Below are positions 1-13,000 of a DNA stretch of 64,000 nucleotides, one piece after another. The notes below the pieces were generated by a model. That model was given only the letters and a program-made list of their open reading frames with translations, searched no databases and had not been told where the DNA came from. Source of the stretch: Macquaria australasica (taxonomy: Eukaryota > Chordata > Actinopteri > Centrarchiformes > Percichthyidae); the NCBI GenBank assembly GCA_005408345.1, contig SEMN01001199.1, forward strand, positions 23,348 through 87,347, in the 5' to 3' direction. Position 1 is the stretch's first letter. Each line of letters starts with the position of its first letter. A program made the position numbers and the translations under genes.

Positions 1-220
1 CTCGCTTTTCATTCTTCTGTCAAATTCAACTTGAAGCTAAAATTAAAGAAATCCTCAGAATGATGTTTTCTGTGTAAGTGGACATTGAGTGGCGGTTGTT
101 TTGTCAGCTGCTGTTTCCAAGGTGACGAGTCACTGTCAGCTAATCTCACCTGCAGAATAAACAAGTATTTTTGTGTATTTTCCGCAGTATAAACGGAGTA
201 TTTTTGTCCATCTCTTCCAG

Positions 221-3200
221 GTGTGCCGCTGCTGCTGTATGCGAACCGGCGGGACCTTCGTCTTGTGGACGCGGCGCACGAGAAGGCCAACGCCACGGTG
301 GTCGTGGGGGGGCTGGAGGACGCCGCTGCCGTGGACTACGTCTACTCCCAGGGCCTCATCTACTGGAGCGATGTGAGCGAGGAGGCCATCAAACGCACCG
401 TCTTCAACCAGTCGGGGGCCAGCGCGGTCCAGACGGTGGTCCCGGGTCTGGCCTCCCCTGACGGACTGGCCTGTGATTGGTTAGGGAGTAAACTTTACTG
501 GACGGACTCGGAGACCAATAGGATCGAGGTGGCGGAGCTGGACGGGTCTCTGAGGAAAGTTCTGTTCTGGCAGGAGCTGGACCAGCCGAGGGCCATCGCT
601 CTGGATCCAGAACGAGGGTGAGTGACCCCTTTCAGGGGCCTTCAGGTCCACAGCAGAGTGGAGATCAGAGCTGGGGGGGATCAGGAGTCTCAGGTGATTT
701 CCGGTTCTCCTCAGTTTGAAGTAGATTCTTGATTCAGGGTCTGAAGAGCCGCTCCTGTGTTTGTGTTTTCAGTCTGAATCAGTACTATGAAAGTTCACTG
801 AGGGAACTGCTGCTGACTTCACTGACTCATCAGTCGGTGACTGAATGAGGACGTTTTTAAAATATTTGTGGAGCATTTTATGCCTTTTTTATTTTGTAGC
901 TGAGTGACGGGGACGACTTGGTTCATGGTGGCTTCTTCATCAGCTTATTGAGACGGAGCAAAATCCACACAAACAGTCTGCTGCAGAGAAGCTCACAAAC
1001 AGAGCTGGTACAGATGAGTTTTATACTGAGCTGAATGTCGGCCATATGAGCGGTGCTGCGTTCACTTAGCTCAGGAAAAAAGGAACCAACTACGCAGTCA
1101 GTGACTCAAAAGATTTTGAAGTGAACAAAGTGGTTCCTGACTTCACTTCTGTGTGAAAGGACGCGCTGAAACTAATCATTTTTATATTTTGAAGAAGAAT
1201 GAAATGACTGAAGTCGTGAGCTGATGTCAGAGCCAGGCTAACTGTTTACCCTAGTTTCCAGTCTTTACGCTAAGCTAACTGGCTGGCTGTATCTAACGCT
1301 CTGCAAGAAAGCGGATGAGCATATTTCCCAAAATCTATCCCTCTAACAGCAGCAGCAGGCAGCGCTGTAGATACCTGAGTAATCGTAGGTTCTGCTTCCA
1401 GATTTTCTTCTGTTTCCTCCCAGTGAACTGAATCTCAGACAAGCCGAGACATTCTGATGCGTCACTTTGGACCGATGACGGCCATTTTTACTATCTTCTG
1501 ACATCTGACAGACCAAAAGGCCGAGTCGAGGGAATAATCAGCAGGTAGCTGCAGTTCAGAGACGGGGTCAGAAAAGAGGAAAAGAGACCCAGCTAGGTCC
1601 TAGAAAGTCTTGAACCTGTGTGTTTTCACAGCAAACACGCAGCTCGGTGTGTTTGTGTTCAAAGCTCTGCAGGTCAGATCTGTGCGACTGAACGCAGAAG
1701 AAGAGTGTGAGTTGGTGAACGCAGCCCAAGGCTGTGACTCCTGAACAACAGCAGGAGGGCGTGTTGCTGCTCTTTGTTTGGAGCTCGTCCTGGATCAGAT
1801 TGGGTTGCAGGGGGACGGAGCTGCTCCTCCAGCAGGCCGCTGTCCACCGAATCCTCCTCCCAACAACAGCGCCAGTGTTGAGCTTTTCTCTGCTGAGAGG
1901 ACGAGGAGGGACGAAGAGCAGTGTCTTCTATCAGAGAGAGAGTCCACCTGAACTGAGGGGAATCAGTGTTCAGGAGGCTGAATGTGGCTGAAATCAACAC
2001 TTATTTAGTGATAAAATGTTCTAAACTCAAGGGTCTCTTACTGGCTTTTGATTGTATCAGCAGCCTGCTCAGGTGTCATGTGACCTGAGCAGGCTGCACT
2101 GTTGGTGGATTTAAAGGCGTCACCGTGGACTCGAGAGGCAGTGTTCAGTGTTTTCTGACATTTTGGAGATCAATCAGTTAATCGATTAATAGAGAAAACA
2201 ATTAGCAGATGAATCGATGATGGAGATGATTACTTGGTTGCAGCTCGGTTCACGATGGAGGCGAAAACGTCTCATCATCGTGAAACTCACAGCGGGTGTT
2301 AAGATGAGCTTCGTCGTTTGTATCACGTGAATTTGAATTCAATCAAACTTTCTTTTCTTGAAAAAGTGACACTAAGTCAAACTGTTTAAATCCACCAGAC
2401 GACCTCACTGTTATTTAACGTGAGGTGTCGTACTGCACTGCCTGTTTTACGCTGAGGCTTCTTGTCTTCACCTGCAGAGTGAGAGGAGAGTCAGTGAAGT
2501 TTATTTCAGACCTGATCGGAGGTCGCTCTGTAGTCGGTATCCTCCCTCACTCCTCCCCCTTCTGCCCTTCATCACCATGCTTCCTCCTCTCCCTCTGTGG
2601 ATTAGGATGTAAATCCATTAGGACTCAGATAAAAGAGGCCTGTAATGTATTCATTAGTTTTATTTAAATGTGGGGCTGTCGCTCTGCCTCTCGCTGTCTT
2701 TCTTCCTCTCCTCTCTTGGGTTTCTATTCATGGAAACTCTTCCTCCTCGGTGTTTGATCCCCCACAGTATCACAGATAAAAGTCACACCGAGCCACTCGC
2801 TCTCACACACACACACACACACCACTCTGTACACTTTATTCTCAACAGTTCAGTTGTTTCTGTCTGACACACAAACAGTAAACCAGGTTATTAGAGCTGG
2901 TTACGAATCTGCACATTTTTTCTTTTATTGGTATTGATGAGATCAGTTTGGGACTCAGAGGAGGCGATGTTAACTTCGTTAGACACAGAGGTTTTTTGGA
3001 TTTACAGAAACAACCAGTTTTGTTGTTTTTGATTGTGAGAGCAGTTTCAAACCTCCACCCAGGTCTGACATTCTTATTACTGTGCCTGAGAAGTTTGTTG
3101 GGTACTTTTATTTTGAAGGTTCTGTGCTGGAGGCGGGACCACCCGTGTGTCCAGCTCTCATTGGATAACAGATGACCCGTCTTGTAGAGTTTCTGTAGGC

Positions 3201-6200
3201 CGGAGATTCGACTTCTTGCCGAGTTGTTTTTCCAAACGTTTGTGTCTTTGTTACTGGAGCACCTGATTGGCTGCTGAAGTAGTGACATCACAGGCTGAAA
3301 TACAGTTGGTCAGTGATTTCGTGGCGAGCTCTTTGGGACTCAACAGATCAATAAACACATCAGGATCAGTAAAGTTCAGGATGACATCACCAAAACTGTC
3401 CAATCAGTGACTTACCAGCCAGTACATGTGACTTCATGTTTACTCCTCCAGTGGGTCGGGAGGCTGCTGGGGGCGTACTGGACGGTGAAATGATCTCTTT
3501 AACTAGAATTACACTCACCTGCACACCTTACTGCCGCCTGTCTGTACACCTGTATTCTCGAGCGTACTATTTGTGTTTTTGTCTTCGTGTCATTGGATCA
3601 TGTGACGTGAATAAATAAGAAGTCAGTGTGAACATGAATCAAACCAGAAAAAAAAGATGACAGCTGATCATTATTTGTTTAGAAGCAAACTCCAGGTGAG
3701 ACGTGACATCAGTGTGACATGTTTCTGTGGCGTTTGAGTCCCGTCAGAGTTTCCAGATGCAGATTCATGAGTGTGTAACGCAGTCGCAGGATGGTTTGTT
3801 TTCACAGTTTATGGAGATTCTTTCCATTTATCAGACACATTAACATGAGCTGCCAGCAAGAGACAAGACACACAGCAACATGTGAGGAGACGTGTTGAAC
3901 ACAGCTGTGCTCACACTCCTGTTCAGATCTGCTGTGTGTGTGTGTTGTTTAGCATGACGCACACACTGGGTTGCATACGTCGTCCCTGTGTGCTGTTGTG
4001 TTGGTTGCGTGAGTTTCACAAAGGCCCATTGTTGCCGCGGCAGCTGGTTTGTTTTTCCAGCAGTTACTCAGCCGAGGGGGTGGGGTGGTGGTGGTGGTGG
4101 GGGGGTTCATTTATGTGTCGAGGGCGCTCAGACGACTCGATGTCTGTCCGTCACTGTGTGGCCATAAGTGTGTGGACAGCTGAACACTGCCTCCATATGT
4201 GTTGGAGTCCGGGTGATGCTGGAAACAACACACTGCCGAATACAGACGGGACAGGAAGTAGCATGAGGACAGTTAGTGTAAGGGAGCTAGCATTGTTAGC
4301 ATGCTAAAGGTCTGTCTAAACTGGAAAAGAGCTGATTGGTCAGACATGTTGTCCCACCTGAAATCAGAAGTGGCAGCTTCACCTGCTCTAACGTTGTGCT
4401 GTGTTGATGTGTTGCGAGCAGAGACTCTTATTCGTGCACAGGTAACTCACCAGGTGCGAGGCAGCTGCTGAACATGCAAGTTGCTTCTCTTTGACGGCAG
4501 AAAGGAGAGTCGAGTCCCGGGAACTCGTTACAGTTGTATCATAGAAAACAGAGAAGCCGTTGACGATCAGCTCGTTCTCCTTTTGTCAGGAGACGTCTCA
4601 TATAGTGATGTCATTTCCTCACACAATCAAAGTGAGCCGATTGGTTGTTGTCAGACTGTCAGCTCGTGCTGTGGGCGCTGTAACAGGCTACTTCAGGATC
4701 CAGTTCAGCGTTTGAGTCTGAGTGTGTTTCTCCTACACGTTTTGAGTCATTTGAATCTTTTTTTAAATCGAACAAGCTTGAATCAGCCAATCAGCTTTCT
4801 TAAAGTTCACGTCCACATGGTGTGTTTTCTAGCTGCTTTATTCATCACTGACAGTTTTATTTTATTAGAACAAAGAACAAACAATCAAACAGAGCAGGGC
4901 TGTGCAGGAGAGGTCTGAAACCCCAAAGAGCTCATAGCAAAAACCAGTTCACAGTTCATCCTAAAAACACTTCGGATGTTTGTTTCCTTAGCATGAGATA
5001 AAAGAAGAAGAAGAGAACAATTCATTTCTTGTTTTTCTTTCCTTTCCTCCTTCAGATTAATAGTTTTGGAGCCTTTTTGAATTATTTGTTTTTAATCAGA
5101 AACGGTCAGTTAGGTCTTTATCAGAGAGAAATAAGAAACACAATGACCCTCCAGTTTATTATAAAATAGTCCTAAAACATCTTCATGTGAGGAATAAAGA
5201 AGGACTTGAACCAGCTGTTGCAGAGTGAGACTGTAGTGATCAGGGTTTGGTTCAGTGTGGGGGGGGTGCCACAGAGTCTGAGGAAACTGGTTCTCCAGAT
5301 CCACTCTGGAACGCAGAGCTGGACTCGGTTCAACTGGGATGATTAATGCATCAGGTACCAAATACAAAGCAGCTCTTGTGGTGAGGGGATGTGTTATGTG
5401 CGCGCGCCCCCCCCCCCCCCCCATCGCTGTTCAGACTGCAGGAACTCACCTGAATGTTTGGAGTGCGTTAAAGTCGAACCTGCAGCTCGTCCGTCTGTCC
5501 TTTTTATATATTTAAACATAACATTTGAAGTGTCAGGTAGATCCTGTGTGTCTCAGGTGTATCGAAGCCTTCAGTCATCGTGTGCAGGTTAGTCACAGCG
5601 AGCAGCTCGGCTGCTTTGTTTGCAGTGAAACCCAACCAGCTGCTGTGTTTGAAGGCTGCTGCTGCGTCTGGCTCCTGGGCACGCTCGGTTCAGGCTTTTG
5701 TCCTGGCTCAATGGGATTACGTGGAGAGGCCCGGCAGCTCTGTTTGTGGGTCAGTTCTCCACCTGGAAACATGAAGGTGGAGGACGTGACGACACGGAGC
5801 ACAGTAACACTCGCTTACTACAAACTGATGTGGTCCATCCTCCAGACGGTCCTGTTCACCTGGTGTCACGCAGGTGACGAACGTGTAGAAAATCTTGGAA
5901 CGCTGACTGGGTCTTGCTGTTGAGAGCTGAAACAATTAGCCGATCAATCGATTAGTTAATTGACAATTAACTGGCAACACTTTTAATAATTTATTAATCC
6001 TTCAAGTAACAGCAGCATCAGTAAATGTCCGTCCTCCGTCTGTCTGTGTCCTCAGAGCAGCTCGTCCTCTGCAGGCTGTGGAATATATAAAAGAATAATC
6101 AATATAACTCTGAGCTTACAGCAAGTGTTGCAGGTGTGTTACAGCAGCAGCTGATTGGTTCAGTGTCGTCTACCTTTAAAGAGAATTGATCTCACACCAG

Positions 6201-7058
6201 CTGATCAGTTCTCTGACTGCAGTTCATGAATCCAGTGTTCACTGTCAGATGATCCACTTTTACCTCATGGAGTCCAAACACACCAGACTCAGTTCACTGA
6301 TCAGTCGATTGACAGAAAATGAATCCGCAAGAATTTGATAATTAATTAATCGTTGAAGTTAATTTTCAAGCGAATGTGTTAAAATGTCAAAACTAATGTG
6401 AATATTTCAGTTTTTTCTGTTTTTATATCAATAAACTGAAGATCTTAACTGATCGTATTGATTATCAGTGTCCTCAGGTACATGTATTGATTATACAGTA
6501 TATGTGTGTGTCCTCATGTACATGTATTGATTATGTGTGTGTCCTCAGGTACATGTACTGGACAGACTGGGGTGAGATCCCAAAGATCGAGCGGGCGGGG
6601 ATGGACGGGACCAATCGCTCCATGCTCATTGATAAAGAGATCTACTGGCCCAACGGGTTGACTCTGGACTACAGCCAACAGAAACTGTACTGGGCCGACG
6701 CCAAACACAACTTCATCCACCGCTGCAGCCTGGACGGGTCCTCCAGGTACCAGAACCGGATCCTGATCAGGAGAGGGATTTCACGTTGGGACCCGGCAGA
6801 CATATTTAATGATTTAAGAGTCCAGTATTTCCCTTTGATGGACCTGGTTCCTTTGTTTCAGGGAGGTGGTGGTTAAAGGGGAGCTGCCCCACCCGTTCGC
6901 CCTCACCCTGTACGAGGACACCCTGTTCTGGACCGACTGGAACACCCACTCCATCCACTCCTGCAGGAAACAGACCGGAGCCGAGCAGCGCATCGTCCAC
7001 TCCGACATCTTCTCGCCGATGGACATCCACGTCTTCAGCGCCAAGAGACAAACCATCT
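221..7058 (+). CDS. lrp6: lrp6 exons 2-4: beta-propeller 1
   Basis: Exons 221-617, 6549-6746 and 6862-7058 encode the first six-bladed propeller, which in LRP6 binds several Wnt classes and sclerostin. Blade motifs visible are YWSD, YWTD, YWTD, YWAD and FWTD, with IYWPNGLTLDY between blades. Exon 2 opens with two bases completing a codon from exon 1 (acceptor AG at 219-220) and then reads VPLLLYANRRDLRLVDA, the usual start of the mature protein. Exons 3 and 4 are 198 and 197 bp. The first intron in the window is almost 6 kb. Confidence 0.96.
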
Positions 7059-10000
7059 GTGAGTCCAAACGTCCTCTGAGCGCCAACAGACGGCCTGGAG
7101 ACGCTGTGAAGGAGCTTTTATTAATCATCTCTGTTCTCAAAACATGAGACATTAGGATTATTATTACATTTCTCAAATAATGTCTCCTGTCTGTGTCCTG
7201 TCTGTGTCCTGTCTCTCTCCTGTCTGTCTGTCTGTCTCCTGTCTGCAGTGGTGAGCAGTCCGTGCTCGGTGAAGAACGGAGGCTGTTCCCACCTCTGTCT
7301 GCTCTCTCCGCTGAAGCCCTACTATCAGTGTGCCTGTCCCACCGGAGTCCAGCTGCTGGAGGACGGGAAGACCTGCAGAGACGGTGAGGACGCTCATCAC
7401 CATCATCACCAGTGCTGTCCCTCTGAGGCTGCAGACACACTGCAGCACAATCACAACATCTTTTACTAAAACAAATCTCAGATTCCATCCAGTCAAAACC
7501 AAAAGGGTCAATAATCTGTTTGGTCCTGGAAGTCTTTAAGGCTCCCCCTTTGTTTTCAGGGCCTAAAACCTGTCTGGGATTTTAGGAATGGAGGCTTCAA
7601 ATGGAAGAAGCCTGTCTGCTCTTTAGTTTAAACGTGAATTACAAGAAGACATTTCTTCTTGAGAAACACATTCAGGAATCTAAATCACTTGATGCTTCTA
7701 CATTTGTTCTCCACAGACTAAGTTTTGGTTTTAGGCCTTTAACACACTAGAGACATTTTTCATACGATTAATTCGCATGTCAATATTTATTTTTTGAACT
7801 GTTGTTTTTGTCATGAGTACTTTCACACAGAAAGTGAATATTACGCGGCAAAAAAAGATTTTTTTCAAAACAAGGTCGATTTTTCTGAGCTTTTGCACAG
7901 CAAATAAAGGCATCAACCAATCACGTTGTGCAGAACAGACGTCACATCACAACTCCGGACCTGTTGATTGATTGCGTTTCTCATCAGCCTGTATTATACG
8001 ACGAAGGACACAAAAATTATAAAGACAATGAACTCAAGGACGACGTGTGGAGCAGCAACGCTGGATGCAGGACAATGAGGAGATTCGTTTACTTTTGGAT
8101 GGAGTAGAGGAAATATTCGCAGGCGAGTATTTCGTATTTTCATGTCACTTATTCGTTATGTCCCCGCTATGTAAAGGCCTTTAGAAAAACCTCAACTCGG
8201 AGTATCTGCTGATACCGATCTGATAGCAGTGCTGTAAACCTGTAAACAACATAGAACAGCACGATGCAACGTCAGGATGAACAGGAAACCCATCAGTCAG
8301 CTGGCTGTGTGAACAACTCATGCTGGTCAGTAGTTTGATCTGTTCCAGCTGGACACGTGTTTCACACAATACAGTCTGATGGTGAAGTTAGTTTACAGTT
8401 GGACTCATAACGTCAGCAAATTTATCATATTGTGAACCTTTTAACCTTATTATTTAAGGCCATATCATCCTCAGTTTTAAAAGGTTTGAAAATGCCAGAG
8501 AAAAGTTCTGGGAGTGTGTTTCTTGCACATCAGTCTGCACGTTACCTGCTGGTGAAATCAGTCTACACAGAGTGGACTTGAGTGAAATCCCTGCAGAGGA
8601 AACTCTCTCATTTGGCTTCAGAGACACTCGAGTGGAAACAGAAAAGGATCCAAATATTTCCTGAACTGCGTCAGTGAAAGACGCAGACATTTGGAGATTA
8701 TCGATTATTTTCAGAGAGAAAAGAGAAAAGCACAACTCTGGTGTAACTGTTTACAAGACTCCAGCCCAGCGGACATGTTGAATTCATTAGTGTTTGTTTG
8801 TGTTACTGCAGGAAGAGAAACCAGCAGATTCTCTGTTCTAGTTTCAGACTTGTACCAAACCTCATTAGCTTTTTGTCTCATTTAAAAAGTCTGACGTGCT
8901 CGCTTCCCTTCTCTCCGTCTCATCATCGCTATCATTATCATCGCCTCTGAACGCTCAGAGCAGCTAAAGGTGGTGTTGGGCTGACCTGCAGTTGCCATGG
9001 TAACCCCACTGCATCACCGGGCTTGCTGTTTGAATGGCAGCCCTGGACACCCCTCCTCCCTCTGCCTCTTTATTTACATTTTTTGGTTCAGTAACCCTCG
9101 CCTGCCGAGCGGCGGAGGAGTGAGGGCGGAGAAGCTTTTGTGGAAGACGGGATCACATGTTCCCCCTGCAGACAATGTGTCCTTTCACTGCCGGGTTTAA
9201 CCATTTCACTGGGTTTGCTTCTGAAACCAGAGTGTATCTGAGTGAAGCCTGGTCCCAGTCTGACCTGCAGGGTTGGAGATTATTGTTTGGCTGCAGTCTC
9301 GTCTCCTCCTCTAAAACCCAAAAACCCTCCAACACACCACACAATGTTCATTTTGGGATGTTAAAGCTTTGCTAATTTGTTGCTTTTGTTCAGTATCGCC
9401 ACAAAAATCAGTTTGGTTTAGACTCAGTGAACCGACGGTCTGGATTCAGGAGTTAGAGGTACAAGGCCCACAGCGAGTGGTGGAAGGTAACTAACTAGTG
9501 CTGCAACAATTAATCGATTAGTTGATCGACAGGAATTTAATTGGCAAATTTTGATAACTGATTTCAGTCATTTTTCAAACAAGAAGTGCAGAATATTTCC
9601 TGATTCAGCCTCTCCAGTCTGAGGGGTTTCTGCTTCGTTGTTTTATATGATTATAAACTGAATATCTTTGGGTTTTGGGCTGTTGGTCAAAACAAGCTAT
9701 TTGAAGACGTCACCTCCGTCTCTCACAAGTTGTGATGTGCACTTTTCACTTTCACTTATTTTTCACTCAGAAGTGTCGCTCGGAAATCTGGCGAGAGGTG
9801 AGTTGTTGTAGGAAGACGACACGTTCCTGGTTAAACAAACAGGATCTTACTCTTTAACAAACGGTCTGTCTCTGTAGGGATCCATCCCTTAATGTTGTCA
9901 GACACTGAACCAGAGTCAGTGGCAAAAACAAGCACTTTTAGTGGACACACTTTGACAAGGATTACAGTGCAGCCATTGCAGCCCGTTTATGGCTGCTGAC

Positions 10001-13000
10001 GGAGGCGATCTGGACCAATTCCAAAACTTTTTTGTACCTATTTGTCATTTAGACCCCAAAATATCTAAACATGGCCCAGGTTTAAAAATACCAGAGTTAA
10101 CCTTAAAACACAGATGCATGTGAGAAGTTTATCTTCTTTTTGTTTAACAGAAAAAAGGGACAACATGTTTAATTTCCTCAGTAGAGAATTGAATAAAGAA
10201 TCAGGTATAATATCAGGACAGGTGCTGAGACTTTCAGCCCGACTCTCTGCTGAAGAAAAGATTTGTTGACTCTGAGGTCTGTGGATAATCCAGAATCACA
10301 GGGACCTGTTTCTGAACTGGCCCTTTAGAGCAGCTGAACCTAAGTGAACCCTGACCTCCGTGTTGCTCCTCAGGTGCCACTCAGATGCTGCTGTTGGCTC
10401 GGCGGACAGACCTGCGGCGAATCTCTCTGGACATGCCGGACTTCACTGACATCATCCTGCAGGTGGACGACATCCGCCATGCCATCGCCATCGACTACGA
10501 CCCGGTGGAGGGATACATCTACTGGACGGACGACGACGTGAAGGCCATCCGCCGCTCCCTGCTGGACGGCAGCGACGCCCAGTTCGTGGTCACGTCTCAG
10601 GTGAACCACCCTGACGGCATCGCTGTCGACTGGATCGCCCGAAACCTCTACTGGACTGACACCGGGACCGACCGCATCGAGGTGACCCGGCTCAATGGGA
10701 CCATGCGCAAGATCCTGATCTCTGAAGACCTGGATGAGCCCAGAGCCATCGTGCTGGACCCTGTGGCCGGGTGAGTGCTCAAGGGATTAAGGATAAATCA
10801 ATGATACTTCTGATAATTGATCATTTCCAAATATTTGCCCTTTTAAATGTAAAGCTTTTATTTTGACAGGACAATCTTAACTCAAGGTCTTTATACCAGC
10901 TTTTCCCAGAGCTTTCAACAGCACATGACTGTCTTCCTCAGCTGACAGTTACTTACACTAACTTGATTAGCATTTGTCTCTATTGTTGTTATTTGAGCGA
11001 CACTCACTCTATAAACCAAAAATCTTTTAATATTTGAAATGAGACATTCCTGTCGTCGTCAGATTTGTTTGTTGTCTCCTGGAATTTATAGTAACTATTA
11101 AAGGCTTTTAGTTTAGGTACCTTGAAAGTACTTGAATTGTACGAACCCTGTTTTCAATGCAAGATGGCTACTTCACTAGAAATAACACTCACGCACTTTC
11201 TTACATGCTTCTCTGGTTATTTTTGCCAACACACCTGATACTGTGTTAGTGTGTCAAGTTATCATGATGGTGAACAACAAAGTGTTATGATGATGGTTTC
11301 ATTATCACTTATTCAGCCAAACAAAGTGATCAGATGAAGGTTTATTTGTGTAGCTCCTGTCAGCAACACGGCGGCTGAACACGAGACAGAAAAGATTAAA
11401 AGAAACACAAGGAAATATAAAGACATAAATAGGATTTAAAAAAAGGTCAAACAAAATAAGATAAACGGAGCTATAATAGAATAAGACGAGTCCAATAGTA
11501 GATTTAAAGGGAGTCGGAGCAGATCTGCACTTTTCTGATATGATGAGTTTAACAGTTGAAGCTGCTGCTGCTGCTTGTTTTCAGTAGAAACTGCTGACTC
11601 ATGCCTCAGACGCTGCAGCGATTACCTTCTCTTCCTGTTTGTCAGGTACATGTACTGGACCGACTGGGGCGAGGTGCCAAAGATCGAGCGTGCCGATCTG
11701 GACGGGATGGAGCGAGTGGTGATGGTCAACACCTCTCTGGGCTGGCCCAACGGCCTCGCCCTCGACTACGACGAACGCAAGATCTACTGGGGAGACGCCA
11801 AGACCGATAAGATCGAGGTCGGTATTTTGTTATCAGGTGTTACATTCTGTGTGCGTGAGTCACCTGGGAGCAGGTAGTGTAATGTGTTCACCTGGAGGAT
11901 CACTGATCTGTGACTTCTTGCTCTCGGCCTCTTTTAAAGCCAACCTCCTGCTGGTTCTCGGCTGCTCCTCGCTGTGACAGTTAACTGCTGAACATGGCCT
12001 CCCGCCGGGCCGGCCAGTGAGCCAAAGGCCACGAGAGGCAGACTGATGCTTCCTGTCAGCCTTCAAAATAAAGTGACGGCACCAATCAGTCAGGATTAAA
12101 AAGGGCCTCGATTCTTTCTTCTGTCAAAACTTAGTTTCTGTATCAGAACAGTCCTTTTTTATACTTTACATTGCTCAGTATGAACATGGTTATAAAATCC
12201 TTTTTTCCTGTAACACAACAAGGCAAACCTGTTGTCTTTAATCTGTAGCAGCTGATTTTTCTGAGTATTTTTGAAAAATCAGTAATTTGTGCCCTTAACT
12301 TACTAATTTAATTCCCTCAGTTTAATTATTTATGCTCACAGGTTAATGATTCTTGTTCCTGTGGTTTGAAATCACATTTAAAATCACAACAAACCTCCTG
12401 AACTCTGGTGGAGGTTACAGTCCGTCAGAGCTGAAGGCCGACTGTTGGAAGTCCAGTTGGGTCTGAAAATATGACTCTGATGGATTTAGCTCTTTCTTTC
12501 TTTGCGGTTTGCATCCTCACGCCATCTCGCCGTGTTTTTTATTTTTCTGGTTTTCCTCTCTGGGGGTGGCATGACCCCGCATGACCCCACCTGAACCCCC
12601 TTTCCAAGCCCCCTAAAGGTGGCGATGCTGGTTCTGGTCTAGCTCAGTGGGGAGGGGCCGGGGGGCCTCCGCTGGCCTCCCTTCCTCCCTCAGGTTTCTC
12701 GGAGGACCTGGTTTTTGCGGCCAGATCCCACATCTGGTTCCGATTGTGGCCTGCACTCCAGCTGCGGTCGGCTCTGTTTAGAATAGACCCCGAATCTGAA
12801 ACCGTCGCCGCACTGCGGTCACAACTCCCAAACCAGCGGAGACCTTTTGGCTGAGGCCATCGCGCTGAGGATGGAAACTTCATTTTATATTTATACACCA
12901 CCTCTGTGTGTGTGTGTGTGTGTGGGGGATGTTTTGAAAGATGGCAGCCGGCCATGCAGGGGCTGTTCTGGGAGCAGCGAATAGCGTCGCTCCACACTGT

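Larger units (their letters stand above)
618..6548 (+). other. lrp6 intron 2: no gene
   Basis: About 5.9 kb of intron without a credible coding exon. It holds dispersed teleost repeats (about 1225-1345, 1480-1550, 2025-2045, 2150-2260, 5928-6010, 6290-6450), a short (CA)n near 2806-2823, a perfect hairpin at 2060-2097 and a 16-base C run at 5407-5422. Open frames here show no protein-family features. Confidence 0.85.
7384..10373 (+). other. lrp6 intron 5: MITE-like element and candidate regulatory island
   Basis: About 3 kb of intron. It holds an inverted-terminal-repeat element (7733-8180), a GC-richer island around 8950-9330 with a perfect RFX-type X-box, and a dispersed ATCGATTA-type repeat at about 9490-9720. 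No coding exon was recognised. Confidence 0.8.

Noticed and set aside
4481..4918. 145-codon plus-strand frame in lrp6 intron 2
   Set aside because: No family features, no suitable splice-site pair and no codon-bias contrast with its surroundings.
6814..7488. 224-codon minus-strand frame
   Set aside because: Antisense shadow of lrp6 exons 4 and 5 and the intron between; no family resemblance.
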